A DNA stretch of 64,000 bases from Tepiditoga spiralis (GTDB taxonomy: Bacteria > Thermotogota > Thermotogae > Petrotogales > Petrotogaceae). Of this stretch, positions 18,671 through 28,582 are shown piece by piece. Every line of letters begins with the position of its first letter. Position 1 is the stretch's first letter. Position numbers and translations under genes: made by a program. The stretch spans positions 1,568,501 to 1,632,500 of the forward strand of contig NZ_AP018712.1 in the NCBI RefSeq assembly GCF_014701195.1, read 5' to 3'. The notes below the pieces were generated by a model. The model ran no database searches. It saw only the letters and a program-made list of their open reading frames with translations, and was not told the DNA's origin.

Positions 18671-19168
18671 ATGATTGGTTATTTTTCAATATATAGATCT
18701 GACGATGAAAAATATGCAGGTGGAATACTTTCAATGAATGAGAAAGGTTTACCTGTATCTTTTAAATATACTACACCAATAAAACCCAATAAGATACAAA
18801 AAATAATATATGGAAAAAATTTAAAAAGTTATTTAGCCTCAGAAATAATAGGAAAACAATTAATAAATATTGTAAAAGATTTAGATATGATATTTGTAAA
18901 TGATACAGAAATTCTTGATTTTATACAAACTGATAAATTAATGGTACATTTAAATCTTACTTATGAACCTTTAGAGGAGTATTTAAAAGAAAAAGAAGGT
19001 TGTATTTCTTCAGGTGAAAATAGATCTATAAAATTAACTTTTTCAAAGGAACCGGGAGAAGAACTTTTTAAAAAAATATCAGAATTAAATGAATTTTTTG
19101 ATTTATTTGAACCTTTTCAAAGATTAAATGAGGCGTTGAAATATATATGCTCTTCGGAAGAAAAATAA
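18671..19168 (+). CDS. Unknown protein in the fliA-mfd interval
   Basis: A soluble 165-residue protein with good codon structure and an AAAGGGGG site. The N-terminus (residues 1-60) contains the ordered-looking AGGILSMNEKGLPVSFKYT and PIKPNKIQKIIYG; the rest is mixed alpha/beta. I do not recognise the family. It overlaps the next gene by 22 bases and is probably cotranscribed with it. Confidence 0.65.
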   Translation: MIGYFSIYRSDDEKYAGGILSMNEKGLPVSFKYTTPIKPNKIQKIIYGKNLKSYLASEIIGKQLINIVKDLDMIFVNDTEILDFIQTDKLMVHLNLTYEPLEEYLKEKEGCISSGENRSIKLTFSKEPGEELFKKISELNEFFDLFEPFQRLNEALKYICSSEEK

Positions 19169-19830
19169 TATTAAATGATTATGATATAGACTTTTATTAT
19201 AAAATAAAGAATGATAAATTTAATAATATGAAAATTGCGGACATAAAAGAAAGTAGTCCGCAATTTGTTTTAGTTGATTTTTGTGAAAAAATAGAACCTA
19301 AAATTATTTCAAACAAGTTTAAAAGTTTTGTTGATTTTGAAATAAAAGAATTAAATTCAAATTTAGAAATAAAAATACTTGAATTAAATAATTTTGAAAA
19401 TATATTAAATAACATTGAAAAAATGAAAACAGTAATAAAAGAAGAAAAATTTAAATTTGATTTTGAAGTATTAGAAATACAAAAATTGCATACTAAAATA
19501 AAAGAAGAAAATAAAATAAATATAAAAATAAAAGAAAAAAAATTAGAAAAAAAAATAATAAAAAAACCAGTAAAAAAATTAAAGAAGAATATTTCAAAAG
19601 AATATATCTTACAATTATTAAAAGAACTATTAAAAGAGGAAAATGTTTCTATACATGACATGGCTTTTTTAGCTTTTTACAGGGAAGTTCCTTATGGAAA
19701 GATTAAATATGAATGGAATGATAAAAATTTGAATTGTTATTTATTAGAAAATAATATAATCTATTTAGACGCTGTTGTTTTTATTAATAAAAATAATAAT
19801 GAAAAGTATCTTAAGTTCATCAGGAGGTAA
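19147..19830 (+). CDS. Unknown lysine-rich protein before mfd
   Basis: A 227-residue protein with an N-terminal domain (1-105), a very basic linker of Lys/Ile repeats (about 108-150), and a C-terminal segment (155-227) that begins SKEYILQLLKELL. No membrane segments, no known motif. The start at ATG 19147 lies inside the preceding gene. The three unknown genes from 18342 onward may be a lineage-specific set. Confidence 0.6.
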   Translation: MLFGRKIILNDYDIDFYYKIKNDKFNNMKIADIKESSPQFVLVDFCEKIEPKIISNKFKSFVDFEIKELNSNLEIKILELNNFENILNNIEKMKTVIKEEKFKFDFEVLEIQKLHTKIKEENKINIKIKEKKLEKKIIKKPVKKLKKNISKEYILQLLKELLKEENVSIHDMAFLAFYREVPYGKIKYEWNDKNLNCYLLENNIIYLDAVVFINKNNNEKYLKFIRR

Positions 19831-19832
19831 CT

Positions 19833-22721
19833 TTGTTTAATATTAAAAATTTAATAAATAAAATAGATAAAAATAAAAATAATGTGATTATTATACCAGA
19901 ATATTCAAAATTTGAAGTTGAAGATGAAGTTTTGTATTATCCTGATTCTGATATTTTTCCATTTGAAGAATTTGATATTTCTTCAGAAATAAAATCAAAG
20001 AGATTAAAAACTTTGTATGAATTAAAAAATAAAAAAAACAATATAATAATAACAACATTACATGCTATAACAAGGTATACAATACCATTAAAGCATTATT
20101 ATATAAAAAGGATAGAGAATAATTTTGAAGACATATTATATGAATTAGGATATACATATAAAAACGAAGTTAGAGAGTTTGGAGAATATTCTAAAAGAGG
20201 ATTTATAAGGGATATTTTTTTACCAATATCAAATAATCCAATAAGAATTGAATTGTTTGATAATGATATTGAAAGAATAAATCTTTTTGATAGTTTTACA
20301 CAAAAGTCTATTAAGAATGTTAGTTATTTTGATTTAATTCCAGGTTCAGAAGTGTATAGATTTAAAGAAAATATAGAACTTGTAGAAAATAGAATCAATA
20401 GAATTCAAAAAAATTTAAAAACGGATGATGAGGTATCAATTGAAGCCCTTTATTCTATTCCGGGAATTTTTCATAAAGATAAAAATACATTGTTTTCATA
20501 TTTAGAAAATAACACAGATTTTTATTTAATTAATAAAAAAGATATTTTAAAAAGTTTTTCTGAAAAAGAAAAAGAAAATATAGAAGTATGCGATACAAAT
20601 TTGAAAAAAGCAATATACAAAGAATTTTCTGGGATATCTATAGATTTTTTAAAAGACTTGAAGTATAAAGAATACAAAGTGAATTTTAAAAATAATGTAA
20701 TTTTAAAAAAAGAAAAAGTAAAGTATGATATGGAAGAAATTCCATTAATAGATTGGGAAGATTTGAAAGAAAATGATTATGTTGTGCACTCTGATTATGG
20801 AATAGGATTGTATAAAGGAATAAAAACTAAGGAAACAATTTTAGGGATAAGAGAGTATATAATAGTTGAATACTCTAATAGTTCAAGAGTGTTTGTACCA
20901 GTAGAACGTTTAGATAAACTTTCAAAATTTATTGGGGATACAAGTAAAATAAAGATTTCAAATCTTTCTGGAAAAAGATGGCAATCTAAAAAGAAAAAAG
21001 TAGAAAAAAATATAAGAGAAAAATTAAATGAGTTAAAAGAAATATATGCTAAAAGAGAAAATAGCAAAGGAATATCTTTAATTGGAGATAAAGAACTTGA
21101 AGAAAAATTTGTAAATACTTTTTCACATATTGAAACTGCAGATCAAATAAGGAGTATAAATGAAGTAAAAAAAGATTTAGAAAGTTTAAAACCAATGGAT
21201 AGATTATTAGTTGGAGATGCTGGATTTGGTAAAACTGAAATTGCTATGAGAGCTGCATTTAAAGCAGTAGTATCAAATTATCAAACTTTATTGTTAGCTC
21301 CAACTACTATACTGGCTAAACAGCATTATCAAACATTTAAGGAAAGAATGGATCCATTTGGAGTTAATATAGAGTTAATTACAAGATATAAAACTATTTC
21401 TGAAAAAGAAAATTTGTATAAAAAAATAAAAAATGGAAATGTAGATATAATAATAGGAACACATTCATTATTTTCAAAAAAAATAGATGTGAAAAATTTA
21501 GGTCTTGTCATAATAGATGAAGAACAAAAATTTGGTGTTTTACAAAAAGAAAAATTTAAAAAAATACAAATAGGAGTTAATATTCTAATGATGAGTGCAA
21601 CTCCAATTCCAAGAACTATGTATAAATCAATGAGCGGACTTCAAGAAATTTCAACTATTTCAACTCCACCGTTTGGAAGAATTCCAATACAAACTTATGT
21701 TGGCTTATACTCTAAAAAAATAGTTAGAAAAGCACTTTTAAGAGAAAAATCAAGAAGTGGGCAAAGTATATTTATACACAATAGAGTTCAAGATATTGAA
21801 AATATATACAGTGAATTAAAAAGTATTGTTCCTGAATTGAAAGTAAAATATGTACATGGAAGAATGAAAAAATCTAAGTTTATAGATATAATAAATGATT
21901 TTTATAGTAATAAAATAGATGTGCTATTAGCAACAACTATAATAGAAAATGGAATTGATGTACCAAATGCCAATACTTTAATAGTTGATGATTCTTTTAG
22001 ATATGGTATTTCACAGCTTTATCAAATAAAAGGAAGAGTAGGAAGAACTAATAAAAGAGCATTTGCTTATTTTATGTATAGAAATCAATTATTAAATGAA
22101 GATTCAAAAAAAAGATTAGAATCAATAAAGAGATTCAATGAACCAGGAAGTGGATTAAAGCTTGCGTTAAGAGATTTAGAAATAAGAGGATATGGAGATC
22201 TTTTAGGATTAGAACAGAAAGGTCATATAAATACTATAGGTTTGCATTTATATAAAAATATTTTAGAAAAAATAATGTTGGAAGAAAAAGTTACAGATGA
22301 TGAAAAGATTAATTTAGAGTTTACAGATATTATAGGTATAAAAGGAAATATGATAATACCTGAAAATTATATAAACAATTCAATTGAAAGAATGAGAATA
22401 TATAGAAGAATTTCAATTTGTAAATCAGAAAATGAAGTTATATCAATAAAAAATGAAATAGAAGACAGATTTGGAAGATTACCAAAAGAAATAAAAACCT
22501 TATTTGATTACGCAATAGTTAGAGTTAAAGCAACAAAATTAAAAATAGAAAAAATTGAAATAGGTAATGGATATATTTTATTCAAATATAATAAAGGTGC
22601 GATTCCTAAAATAGAAAATTTTTTAAAACATTCAAAATCTAAATTTCATAGTAAAACAAATGAAATTATATGTTACGGAACAGATGATGAAATAAAATTT
22701 CTTAACAAAGTATTGAGGTGA
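19833..22721 (+). CDS. mfd: Transcription-repair coupling factor Mfd
   Basis: Mfd removes RNA polymerase stalled at DNA lesions and recruits UvrA. Domains in order: a shortened UvrB-like module, the RNA-polymerase-interacting (CarD-like) domain near residue 313 (DYVVHSDYGIGLYKGI), the translocase with Walker A GDAGFGKTEIA near 460 and DEEQ near 562, and the C-terminal TRCF domain. At 962 residues it is shorter than E. coli Mfd (1148), mainly in the N-terminal half. TTG start with AGGAGG upstream. Confidence 0.96.
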   Translation: MFNIKNLINKIDKNKNNVIIIPEYSKFEVEDEVLYYPDSDIFPFEEFDISSEIKSKRLKTLYELKNKKNNIIITTLHAITRYTIPLKHYYIKRIENNFEDILYELGYTYKNEVREFGEYSKRGFIRDIFLPISNNPIRIELFDNDIERINLFDSFTQKSIKNVSYFDLIPGSEVYRFKENIELVENRINRIQKNLKTDDEVSIEALYSIPGIFHKDKNTLFSYLENNTDFYLINKKDILKSFSEKEKENIEVCDTNLKKAIYKEFSGISIDFLKDLKYKEYKVNFKNNVILKKEKVKYDMEEIPLIDWEDLKENDYVVHSDYGIGLYKGIKTKETILGIREYIIVEYSNSSRVFVPVERLDKLSKFIGDTSKIKISNLSGKRWQSKKKKVEKNIREKLNELKEIYAKRENSKGISLIGDKELEEKFVNTFSHIETADQIRSINEVKKDLESLKPMDRLLVGDAGFGKTEIAMRAAFKAVVSNYQTLLLAPTTILAKQHYQTFKERMDPFGVNIELITRYKTISEKENLYKKIKNGNVDIIIGTHSLFSKKIDVKNLGLVIIDEEQKFGVLQKEKFKKIQIGVNILMMSATPIPRTMYKSMSGLQEISTISTPPFGRIPIQTYVGLYSKKIVRKALLREKSRSGQSIFIHNRVQDIENIYSELKSIVPELKVKYVHGRMKKSKFIDIINDFYSNKIDVLLATTIIENGIDVPNANTLIVDDSFRYGISQLYQIKGRVGRTNKRAFAYFMYRNQLLNEDSKKRLESIKRFNEPGSGLKLALRDLEIRGYGDLLGLEQKGHINTIGLHLYKNILEKIMLEEKVTDDEKINLEFTDIIGIKGNMIIPENYINNSIERMRIYRRISICKSENEVISIKNEIEDRFGRLPKEIKTLFDYAIVRVKATKLKIEKIEIGNGYILFKYNKGAIPKIENFLKHSKSKFHSKTNEIICYGTDDEIKFLNKVLR

Positions 22722-22724
22722 AAG

Positions 22725-24068
22725 ATGATATATGATACAATAGCTGCAATTTCAACTCCAAATGGAACAGGAGCGTTGAGTATTATAAGAGTTTCAGGAA
22801 AAGATATTATAAAAATTATAGATAAAATTTTAAAAAAGAAAAATTTTGAATCGAAAAAAATGTATTATGGCTGGATATATGATAATGATGAAAAAGTTGA
22901 TGAGGTTACATGGGTTTATCATAAATCTCCAAATTCATATACTGGTGAAGAGATGCTTGAAATTTTTGGGCATGGTGGAAAATTAATAACCTATAAAGTT
23001 TATAAAACAATTTTAAAAAATGGAGCAAGACCAGCTGTTGAAGGAGAGTTTAGTAAAAGAGCTGTTTTAAATGGAAAGATGGATTTAATAAAAGCAGAAT
23101 CAATAAATGATGTTATACATGCAAATACAGAATATGCTTTAAAAGCTTCTTTTAAACAATTATCAGAAAATCTTTCAAAAAAAATTAATAATATTAAAGA
23201 AAAATTATTAAATGTGGCAGCAAGAATAGAAGTTGAAATGGATTATCCAGATGATTTTGAAGAAGATAATTATGATTTAGAAAAAAAATTAATAAGTATA
23301 AAAGAAGATTCTGAAAAAATATTGAAAAATTCAGATAATGGTATAATAGCTGTTCAAGGATTAAAAGTTACAATAGTTGGAAAGCCAAACTCTGGTAAAA
23401 GTACACTTTTAAATGCATTATTAAAGAAAGATAGAGCAATAGTTACGGATATACCGGGAACTACAAGAGATACTATAGAAGAAAGTTTAAATATCAAAGG
23501 TATATATTTAAAAATTATTGACACTGCTGGTATACGTGAAACTAAAGATATTGTTGAAAAGATAGGTGTGGAAAAATCAAAAAAATCTATTGATGAATCA
23601 GATTTAATTTTGTTTGTAGTTGATGGAACAAATAAAATTTCGAAAGAAGATAAAGAAATTTATGAATATATACAAAAAAAGAATAAAAAAAGAATAATTT
23701 TGATAAATAAAAAAGATGATGTTAACTTTAAAGAAGATTTATTAAATAAATTTAATAAGGAAATAGTTTTAAAAATATCAGCAAAAAATCAAAATGTTTC
23801 TGAACTAGAAGATAAAATATATGAAATGTATTATAAAGATTTAGATATAAAAGATCCAACATTAATAACTGAAAGGCAAAAATATACTTTTGAAGAAGCC
23901 CTAGAAAATATAAATTCTGCAATAAAAGGTATATCACAAGAAATACCAAATGATATAATTATGTATGATATTAAAAATTCTATAAAAAAGATAATGGAAC
24001 TTACTGGAGAAGATTATACAGAAGAATTATTGAATAAAATGTTTAGTAATTTTTGTGTTGGAAAATAA
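22725..24068 (+). CDS. mnmE: tRNA modification GTPase MnmE (TrmE)
   Basis: MnmE with MnmG adds carboxymethylaminomethyl groups to wobble U34 of certain tRNAs. It has the N-terminal folate-binding domain (YDTIAAISTPNGTGALSIIR), a helical domain split by a G domain with GKPNSGKST near residue 219, DTAG, and NKKD, and ends in the conserved FCVGK. Full length (447). Confidence 0.97.
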   Translation: MIYDTIAAISTPNGTGALSIIRVSGKDIIKIIDKILKKKNFESKKMYYGWIYDNDEKVDEVTWVYHKSPNSYTGEEMLEIFGHGGKLITYKVYKTILKNGARPAVEGEFSKRAVLNGKMDLIKAESINDVIHANTEYALKASFKQLSENLSKKINNIKEKLLNVAARIEVEMDYPDDFEEDNYDLEKKLISIKEDSEKILKNSDNGIIAVQGLKVTIVGKPNSGKSTLLNALLKKDRAIVTDIPGTTRDTIEESLNIKGIYLKIIDTAGIRETKDIVEKIGVEKSKKSIDESDLILFVVDGTNKISKEDKEIYEYIQKKNKKRIILINKKDDVNFKEDLLNKFNKEIVLKISAKNQNVSELEDKIYEMYYKDLDIKDPTLITERQKYTFEEALENINSAIKGISQEIPNDIIMYDIKNSIKKIMELTGEDYTEELLNKMFSNFCVGK

Positions 24069-24085
24069 AATTGGAGGGATTAGAG

Positions 24086-24811
24086 TTGAATATAATTATA
24101 CCTATAATACTTGGACTTATTCCATTAACGCAATTTTTTGTAAAAGGTTGGTTGTTTTTTGGTGTATCATTAATAACTTTTATAATTGGTTATAATTTAT
24201 TTAAAAGAAGTAGCAGTAAAGAATTTTTATCGTATAGTATTTCAATATTATTATCTCAAACAATTTGTACATTATTTAATATTTCTAATACAGCAATTTT
24301 TGTATACCTTTTAATAACAGCAATATTATTTTTTATAGGATCTTTAGATTTAAAAATTGTAGACAATTTAAAAAATTTTCTTAAAGAGAATAAAGTCAAT
24401 CTAAAAGAATGGGAGTTTGAAATGTGTTACTTTGGATATGGACAAGTTCAAGCAAAAGAAGATATAGAACATTTTGAATCTGCAGTAATAGGAATTGGAA
24501 AAGAAGGTATAGCTTTTAATGTGAAAATGGCTAAAAATAATGAATTTAAAAAATTTATTAAATATAACGAAATTAATGATTATGGAATGTATAAAAAGCA
24601 AAAAAAACAAGATTATTATGGATACGCTCCAAAAATAAGGGATATGTTTTTACCTTCTAAAGATATAACAACTTTACATAAACCATATTTAGATACATAT
24701 ATATTGACTATACAAACAGGAGAAGAAATCTATAGTTTTTATGAAAATGTAAAAATCATTGAAAATTTGGTAAAAATTATAGAAGAAAATATAAATGGGG
24801 GAAATGTATGA
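24086..24811 (+). CDS. Membrane protein of unknown function
   Basis: This 241-residue protein has about four hydrophobic helices in residues 1-92 and a soluble C-terminal domain of roughly 140 residues with no recognised motif (a small beta-rich domain is possible). The start is TTG 24086 with GGAGGG at 24073-24078; an earlier in-frame start would lie inside mnmE. It overlaps the following ABC-2 permease by four bases, so the two may act together. Confidence 0.6.
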   Translation: MNIIIPIILGLIPLTQFFVKGWLFFGVSLITFIIGYNLFKRSSSKEFLSYSISILLSQTICTLFNISNTAIFVYLLITAILFFIGSLDLKIVDNLKNFLKENKVNLKEWEFEMCYFGYGQVQAKEDIEHFESAVIGIGKEGIAFNVKMAKNNEFKKFIKYNEINDYGMYKKQKKQDYYGYAPKIRDMFLPSKDITTLHKPYLDTYILTIQTGEEIYSFYENVKIIENLVKIIEENINGGNV

Positions 24812-25986
24812 AAAAAACATTAAAAATAAGTAAGTTTGAAATAAAAAAAATATTTAGAAATCGTGGAATATTTTTATTAATGATTATTTTTCCAATAATA
24901 GTTGCATACCTTGGTGCTGAATTTTATCCTGAAAAACTTGTACAAAATTACAAGGTTGCAGTATATAACGAAGATAATTCATTTCTTGGAAGATTTGGAT
25001 TTTTATTTTTAAAACAATTCTTTAAATGGGAAAATGCTAAAGAAATAAAAAATAAAACACAATTAAAAGAAGTTATAAGAGAAAAAGAATTTGATTCTAT
25101 TTTAGTAATCCCAAAAGGTTTTATGGGTAATTTAAAAGATTATAAAGAAACAAAGTTATATTTGATACCAAATCCAGATAAACTTCAAGATAGTATGGCA
25201 ATTTATACGGTGTTTAATGCTTTATTTAAAGAACTTTCAGGTATTCCAGATATTGCAGGTGGATCTACAACAGAGTTTTTATTAAAAGGTGGAATAACAG
25301 TAGATAAAAATAGAAAAAAACCTAAACTTGAAGTTTTAGTACCAGATTTGAATGATGGAACAACTAAGAAAACTAATTCAATTGATTTGGGATTTCAAGA
25401 AATTTTTGCACCAACAATTTCAGTTATAATGGTATTATTATTTTCTATGATAGGTGTTGGAAATTCAATTGCTCATACAAAAGAAAGTGGATTATTCGAT
25501 ATATATAGGGCAAATGGATTAAAAACGTATCAATTTATAGGCATAAAATTTAATGCATATCTTGTGTTGGGTATTGTTGCGAGTTTTATATCTTGGTATA
25601 TGTATAGATTATTTGGAGTGGCTTCTCAAGGAAATGAATTTTATGTTATATTAATAATATTATCAACAGTATTTGCTTTTACAGCATTTGGTATATTGAT
25701 TTCATCTTTTGTAAAAAATGAAAGATCAGCAGCTTTTTTATTAACGGTAACAACAGGAGCAATGATTGTTTTTGGTGATGTTTTATTGCCCATACCATCA
25801 TCAAGTATAGTTAAAAATGTTTCATATGCTTTTCCAATAAAATATGCAGTAGATGCTTGGAGAAAAGTTTCTATACTTGGATTAGGAATGAAAGACATAA
25901 AATTAGAACTTTTGATATTAATTTTATTTGGAATAATTTCTCTTATTATAAGTAATTATGTTATAGGAATTGTAGAAAAGAAATGA
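24808..25986 (+). CDS. ABC-2 type transporter permease
   Basis: A 392-residue ABC-2 permease: one membrane helix near residues 20-38, a large extracytoplasmic domain (about 40-205), then five or six helices from about 208 to the end. Family members export drugs, polysaccharides or lipids. No ATP-binding subunit is encoded nearby, so the partner must lie elsewhere. It overlaps its neighbours by four bases on both sides. Confidence 0.8.
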   Translation: MKKTLKISKFEIKKIFRNRGIFLLMIIFPIIVAYLGAEFYPEKLVQNYKVAVYNEDNSFLGRFGFLFLKQFFKWENAKEIKNKTQLKEVIREKEFDSILVIPKGFMGNLKDYKETKLYLIPNPDKLQDSMAIYTVFNALFKELSGIPDIAGGSTTEFLLKGGITVDKNRKKPKLEVLVPDLNDGTTKKTNSIDLGFQEIFAPTISVIMVLLFSMIGVGNSIAHTKESGLFDIYRANGLKTYQFIGIKFNAYLVLGIVASFISWYMYRLFGVASQGNEFYVILIILSTVFAFTAFGILISSFVKNERSAAFLLTVTTGAMIVFGDVLLPIPSSSIVKNVSYAFPIKYAVDAWRKVSILGLGMKDIKLELLILILFGIISLIISNYVIGIVEKK

Positions 25987-27257
25987 AAAAAAAGAGTTTG
26001 GCAGTTTCTATATCATTTGAAATTGCTTTATCTGCAACTATATTCTTATTTATAATAATATTAATTTCTAAAGATTGGTGGGAAATGATATATCTACCAA
26101 TTATTTATATTTTCTTTAAAATTTTAGTTTATTTTAGTGTTGAAAAAAAATTATATAGTATAATAAACAGGGCAACGTCTAAAAAATATGGAAGAATTTA
26201 TAGTGGTATTTTTAGGGAGTTAGAAGAATTAATAGGTGGATATAAAACTATTATAGATAGAGAAAGAAATGATTTTAAAGATTATTATAGTAGATTCAAT
26301 ACAATTTTTAATAATATAAATTTTGGAATACTTTTTATAAATAATGAAATGAGAGTTGAAAGTATAAATAAAAAATTTAATGAATTATTTCATTTTATAA
26401 ATGTTAAACCAGGTATGTTATTCTTTGATATTTTAAAACAATCAAACATAAAATTTCCTTTAATAACAGGTAGATATGAAGTGTATTCTAAAAAAATGAG
26501 AAAGAATTTTAATGTTAGTGTTAATAAAAAAGAAGATTATATAATTATAATTTTTGATGACATAACAGATATAAAAAAAATGAAAAAAAGTCTTGAACTA
26601 TCTAAAAATTTTTCAAGAATGGGAGAAATAATAGGAGATATTTCTCATGGATTAAAAACGCCTGTTGCAAGAGTTAAAATGGCATATCAAATGTATTCAA
26701 TGTTTAAAGACAAAGAAAGTTTTGAAACTTTGGGAAAAGAAATAGATAATTTAAACACGTTCACCAAAAGTACAATAGAATTATTTAAAGAAGAGAATAT
26801 TAAAATGAAATTAGAAGAAATAGATTTAGAAAGTTTTATTAAAGTTATAGAAAGAGAATATAAAAAAAATTATTCAAATATATGTTTTGAATTTGTAACG
26901 AAAGAAAAAATTTTAAAAGTAAATAAGACTTTGTTTTCTTCATTTTTAAAAAATCTCATTCAAAATTCTATTGATTCAATACATGAAAAATATATTATAA
27001 AAAATTTTAATCCTAAAATAAAAATACTTATAAAAAAGAAAAAAGACAAAATTAAAATATTATTTTATGATAATGGAAAAGGAATGGATAAATATACAAT
27101 AGAAAATTATTTAAAACCATATTATACAACTAAAAAAAATGGAAGTGGTATGGGAAGTATATTTATTGAAAAGTTTATTGTAATGTATAATGGTAATATT
27201 GAAATAAAAAGCATTGTAGAAAAAATGACTTTGATAAAAGTCGAAATTAATGGGTGA
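25983..27257 (+). CDS. Membrane sensor histidine kinase with PAS domain
   Basis: Two membrane helices (about residues 8-52) are followed by a coiled linker, a PAS domain (about 100-195), a HisKA domain with phospho-acceptor His222 (GDISHGLKTPVA), and a HATPase domain with N-box LIQNSIDSI, DNGKGMD and GSGMGS. It is cotranscribed with an NtrC-type regulator starting just after it, which is its likely partner. The signal is unknown; the neighbouring permease is a natural target or sensor partner. Confidence 0.88.
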   Translation: MKKKSLAVSISFEIALSATIFLFIIILISKDWWEMIYLPIIYIFFKILVYFSVEKKLYSIINRATSKKYGRIYSGIFRELEELIGGYKTIIDRERNDFKDYYSRFNTIFNNINFGILFINNEMRVESINKKFNELFHFINVKPGMLFFDILKQSNIKFPLITGRYEVYSKKMRKNFNVSVNKKEDYIIIIFDDITDIKKMKKSLELSKNFSRMGEIIGDISHGLKTPVARVKMAYQMYSMFKDKESFETLGKEIDNLNTFTKSTIELFKEENIKMKLEEIDLESFIKVIEREYKKNYSNICFEFVTKEKILKVNKTLFSSFLKNLIQNSIDSIHEKYIIKNFNPKIKILIKKKKDKIKILFYDNGKGMDKYTIENYLKPYYTTKKNGSGMGSIFIEKFIVMYNGNIEIKSIVEKMTLIKVEING

Positions 27258-27262
27258 AAAAA

Positions 27263-28579
27263 ATGAGAAAAATACTTATAGTTGAAGATGATATTTCAAT
27301 AGGGTCAATGTTAAAAAAATTTATTGAATCCAAAGATATTGAAGTTGAAATTGCTGAAAACGGAATGAAAGCTAAGCATATTTCAAAAAAATTTTTTCCA
27401 GATATAATATTACTAGATTTAAAATTACCAGATATTTATGGATTTGATTTAATTGGAGATATAAAACAATATACAAAAGAAATAATAATAATAACTGCAC
27501 ATGGAGATATTGATGATGCAGTTAGAGCTACTAAAATGGGTGTATATGATTTTTTTGAAAAACCAATAGATTTTATAAAATTAGGAACATCTATAGAAAA
27601 CATATATAAGATGCTGGATTTAAAAGAAAAAGTAGAGAATAAAAAAAAGAATTCTAATAAAATTATAGGAAATAGCAATGCAATTAGAAGTTTAAAACTT
27701 AAAATAAAAAAAATTGCAGAAAAAAATATTTCTGTATTACTTTTAGGAGAAAGTGGAACTGGAAAAGAAGTTTTGGCAAGAAGTATACACAATTTAAGTA
27801 AAAGAAAAAAATTTGTAGCGGTAAATTGTGGCGCTATACCAGAAGAACTTTTTGAGAGTGAATTATTTGGATATGAAAAAGGTTCTTTTACAGGCGCTGA
27901 TACAGCTAAACCAGGTAAAATAGAAATGGCAGATGGTGGAACATTATTCTTGGATGAAATAGGGGATCTTCCTAAAAATATGCAAGTAAAGTTATTACGT
28001 GTACTTGAAACTAAAGAAGTAGAAAGAATAGGTTCAACAAAATCAAAAAAAGTAGATATAAGAATAATTGCAGCAACAAATAGAAAATTTGATGAAATGA
28101 TAAAAAATGGTCAATTTAGAGATGATCTTTTTTTTAGAATATCTGTAATAGAATTAATTATTCCACCTTTAAGAGAAAGGAAAGAAGATATACCAGAATT
28201 AGCAAATTATTTTGTTATGAATGCAAATGAAGATTTAGAAACAAATGTAAAAGAAATATCTAAAGAAGTTTTAGATTCATTAGTAAATTATGAATGGCCA
28301 GGAAACATAAGAGAATTAAGGAATATTATTTATGCAATGGTAGCACTTTCTGATGGGAATATTTTAACATGTGATATGTTACCTGTAAAACTAAAAAATA
28401 TAAATAAAAATAAAGAATTTTTAAAAATACCTTTAGGGTTAAATTTAGAAGAAGTTGAAAAAATTTATATAGAAGAAACACTAAAAAAAATTGGTAATAA
28501 TAAAACACAAGCGGCTAAAATGCTGGGTATAAGTAAAGTTACACTTTTTGCAAAATTAAAAAAGTGGAAAGAGGAATGA
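27263..28579 (+). CDS. NtrC-family sigma-54-dependent response regulator
   Basis: Receiver domain with Asp9, Asp10 and phospho-acceptor Asp52, then an AAA+ domain with GESGTGKE, a sigma-54-contacting loop GSFTGA (usually GAFTGA), and LFLDEIGDLP. It ends in a Fis-type helix-turn-helix (NKTQAAKMLGISKVTLFAKL). I start at ATG 27263; an upstream GTG at 27254 overlaps the GGGTGA site. Its presence implies that an rpoN gene exists outside this window. I saw no -24/-12 promoter by eye here. Confidence 0.92.
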   Translation: MRKILIVEDDISIGSMLKKFIESKDIEVEIAENGMKAKHISKKFFPDIILLDLKLPDIYGFDLIGDIKQYTKEIIIITAHGDIDDAVRATKMGVYDFFEKPIDFIKLGTSIENIYKMLDLKEKVENKKKNSNKIIGNSNAIRSLKLKIKKIAEKNISVLLLGESGTGKEVLARSIHNLSKRKKFVAVNCGAIPEELFESELFGYEKGSFTGADTAKPGKIEMADGGTLFLDEIGDLPKNMQVKLLRVLETKEVERIGSTKSKKVDIRIIAATNRKFDEMIKNGQFRDDLFFRISVIELIIPPLRERKEDIPELANYFVMNANEDLETNVKEISKEVLDSLVNYEWPGNIRELRNIIYAMVALSDGNILTCDMLPVKLKNINKNKEFLKIPLGLNLEEVEKIYIEETLKKIGNNKTQAAKMLGISKVTLFAKLKKWKEE

Positions 28580-28582
28580 TTT

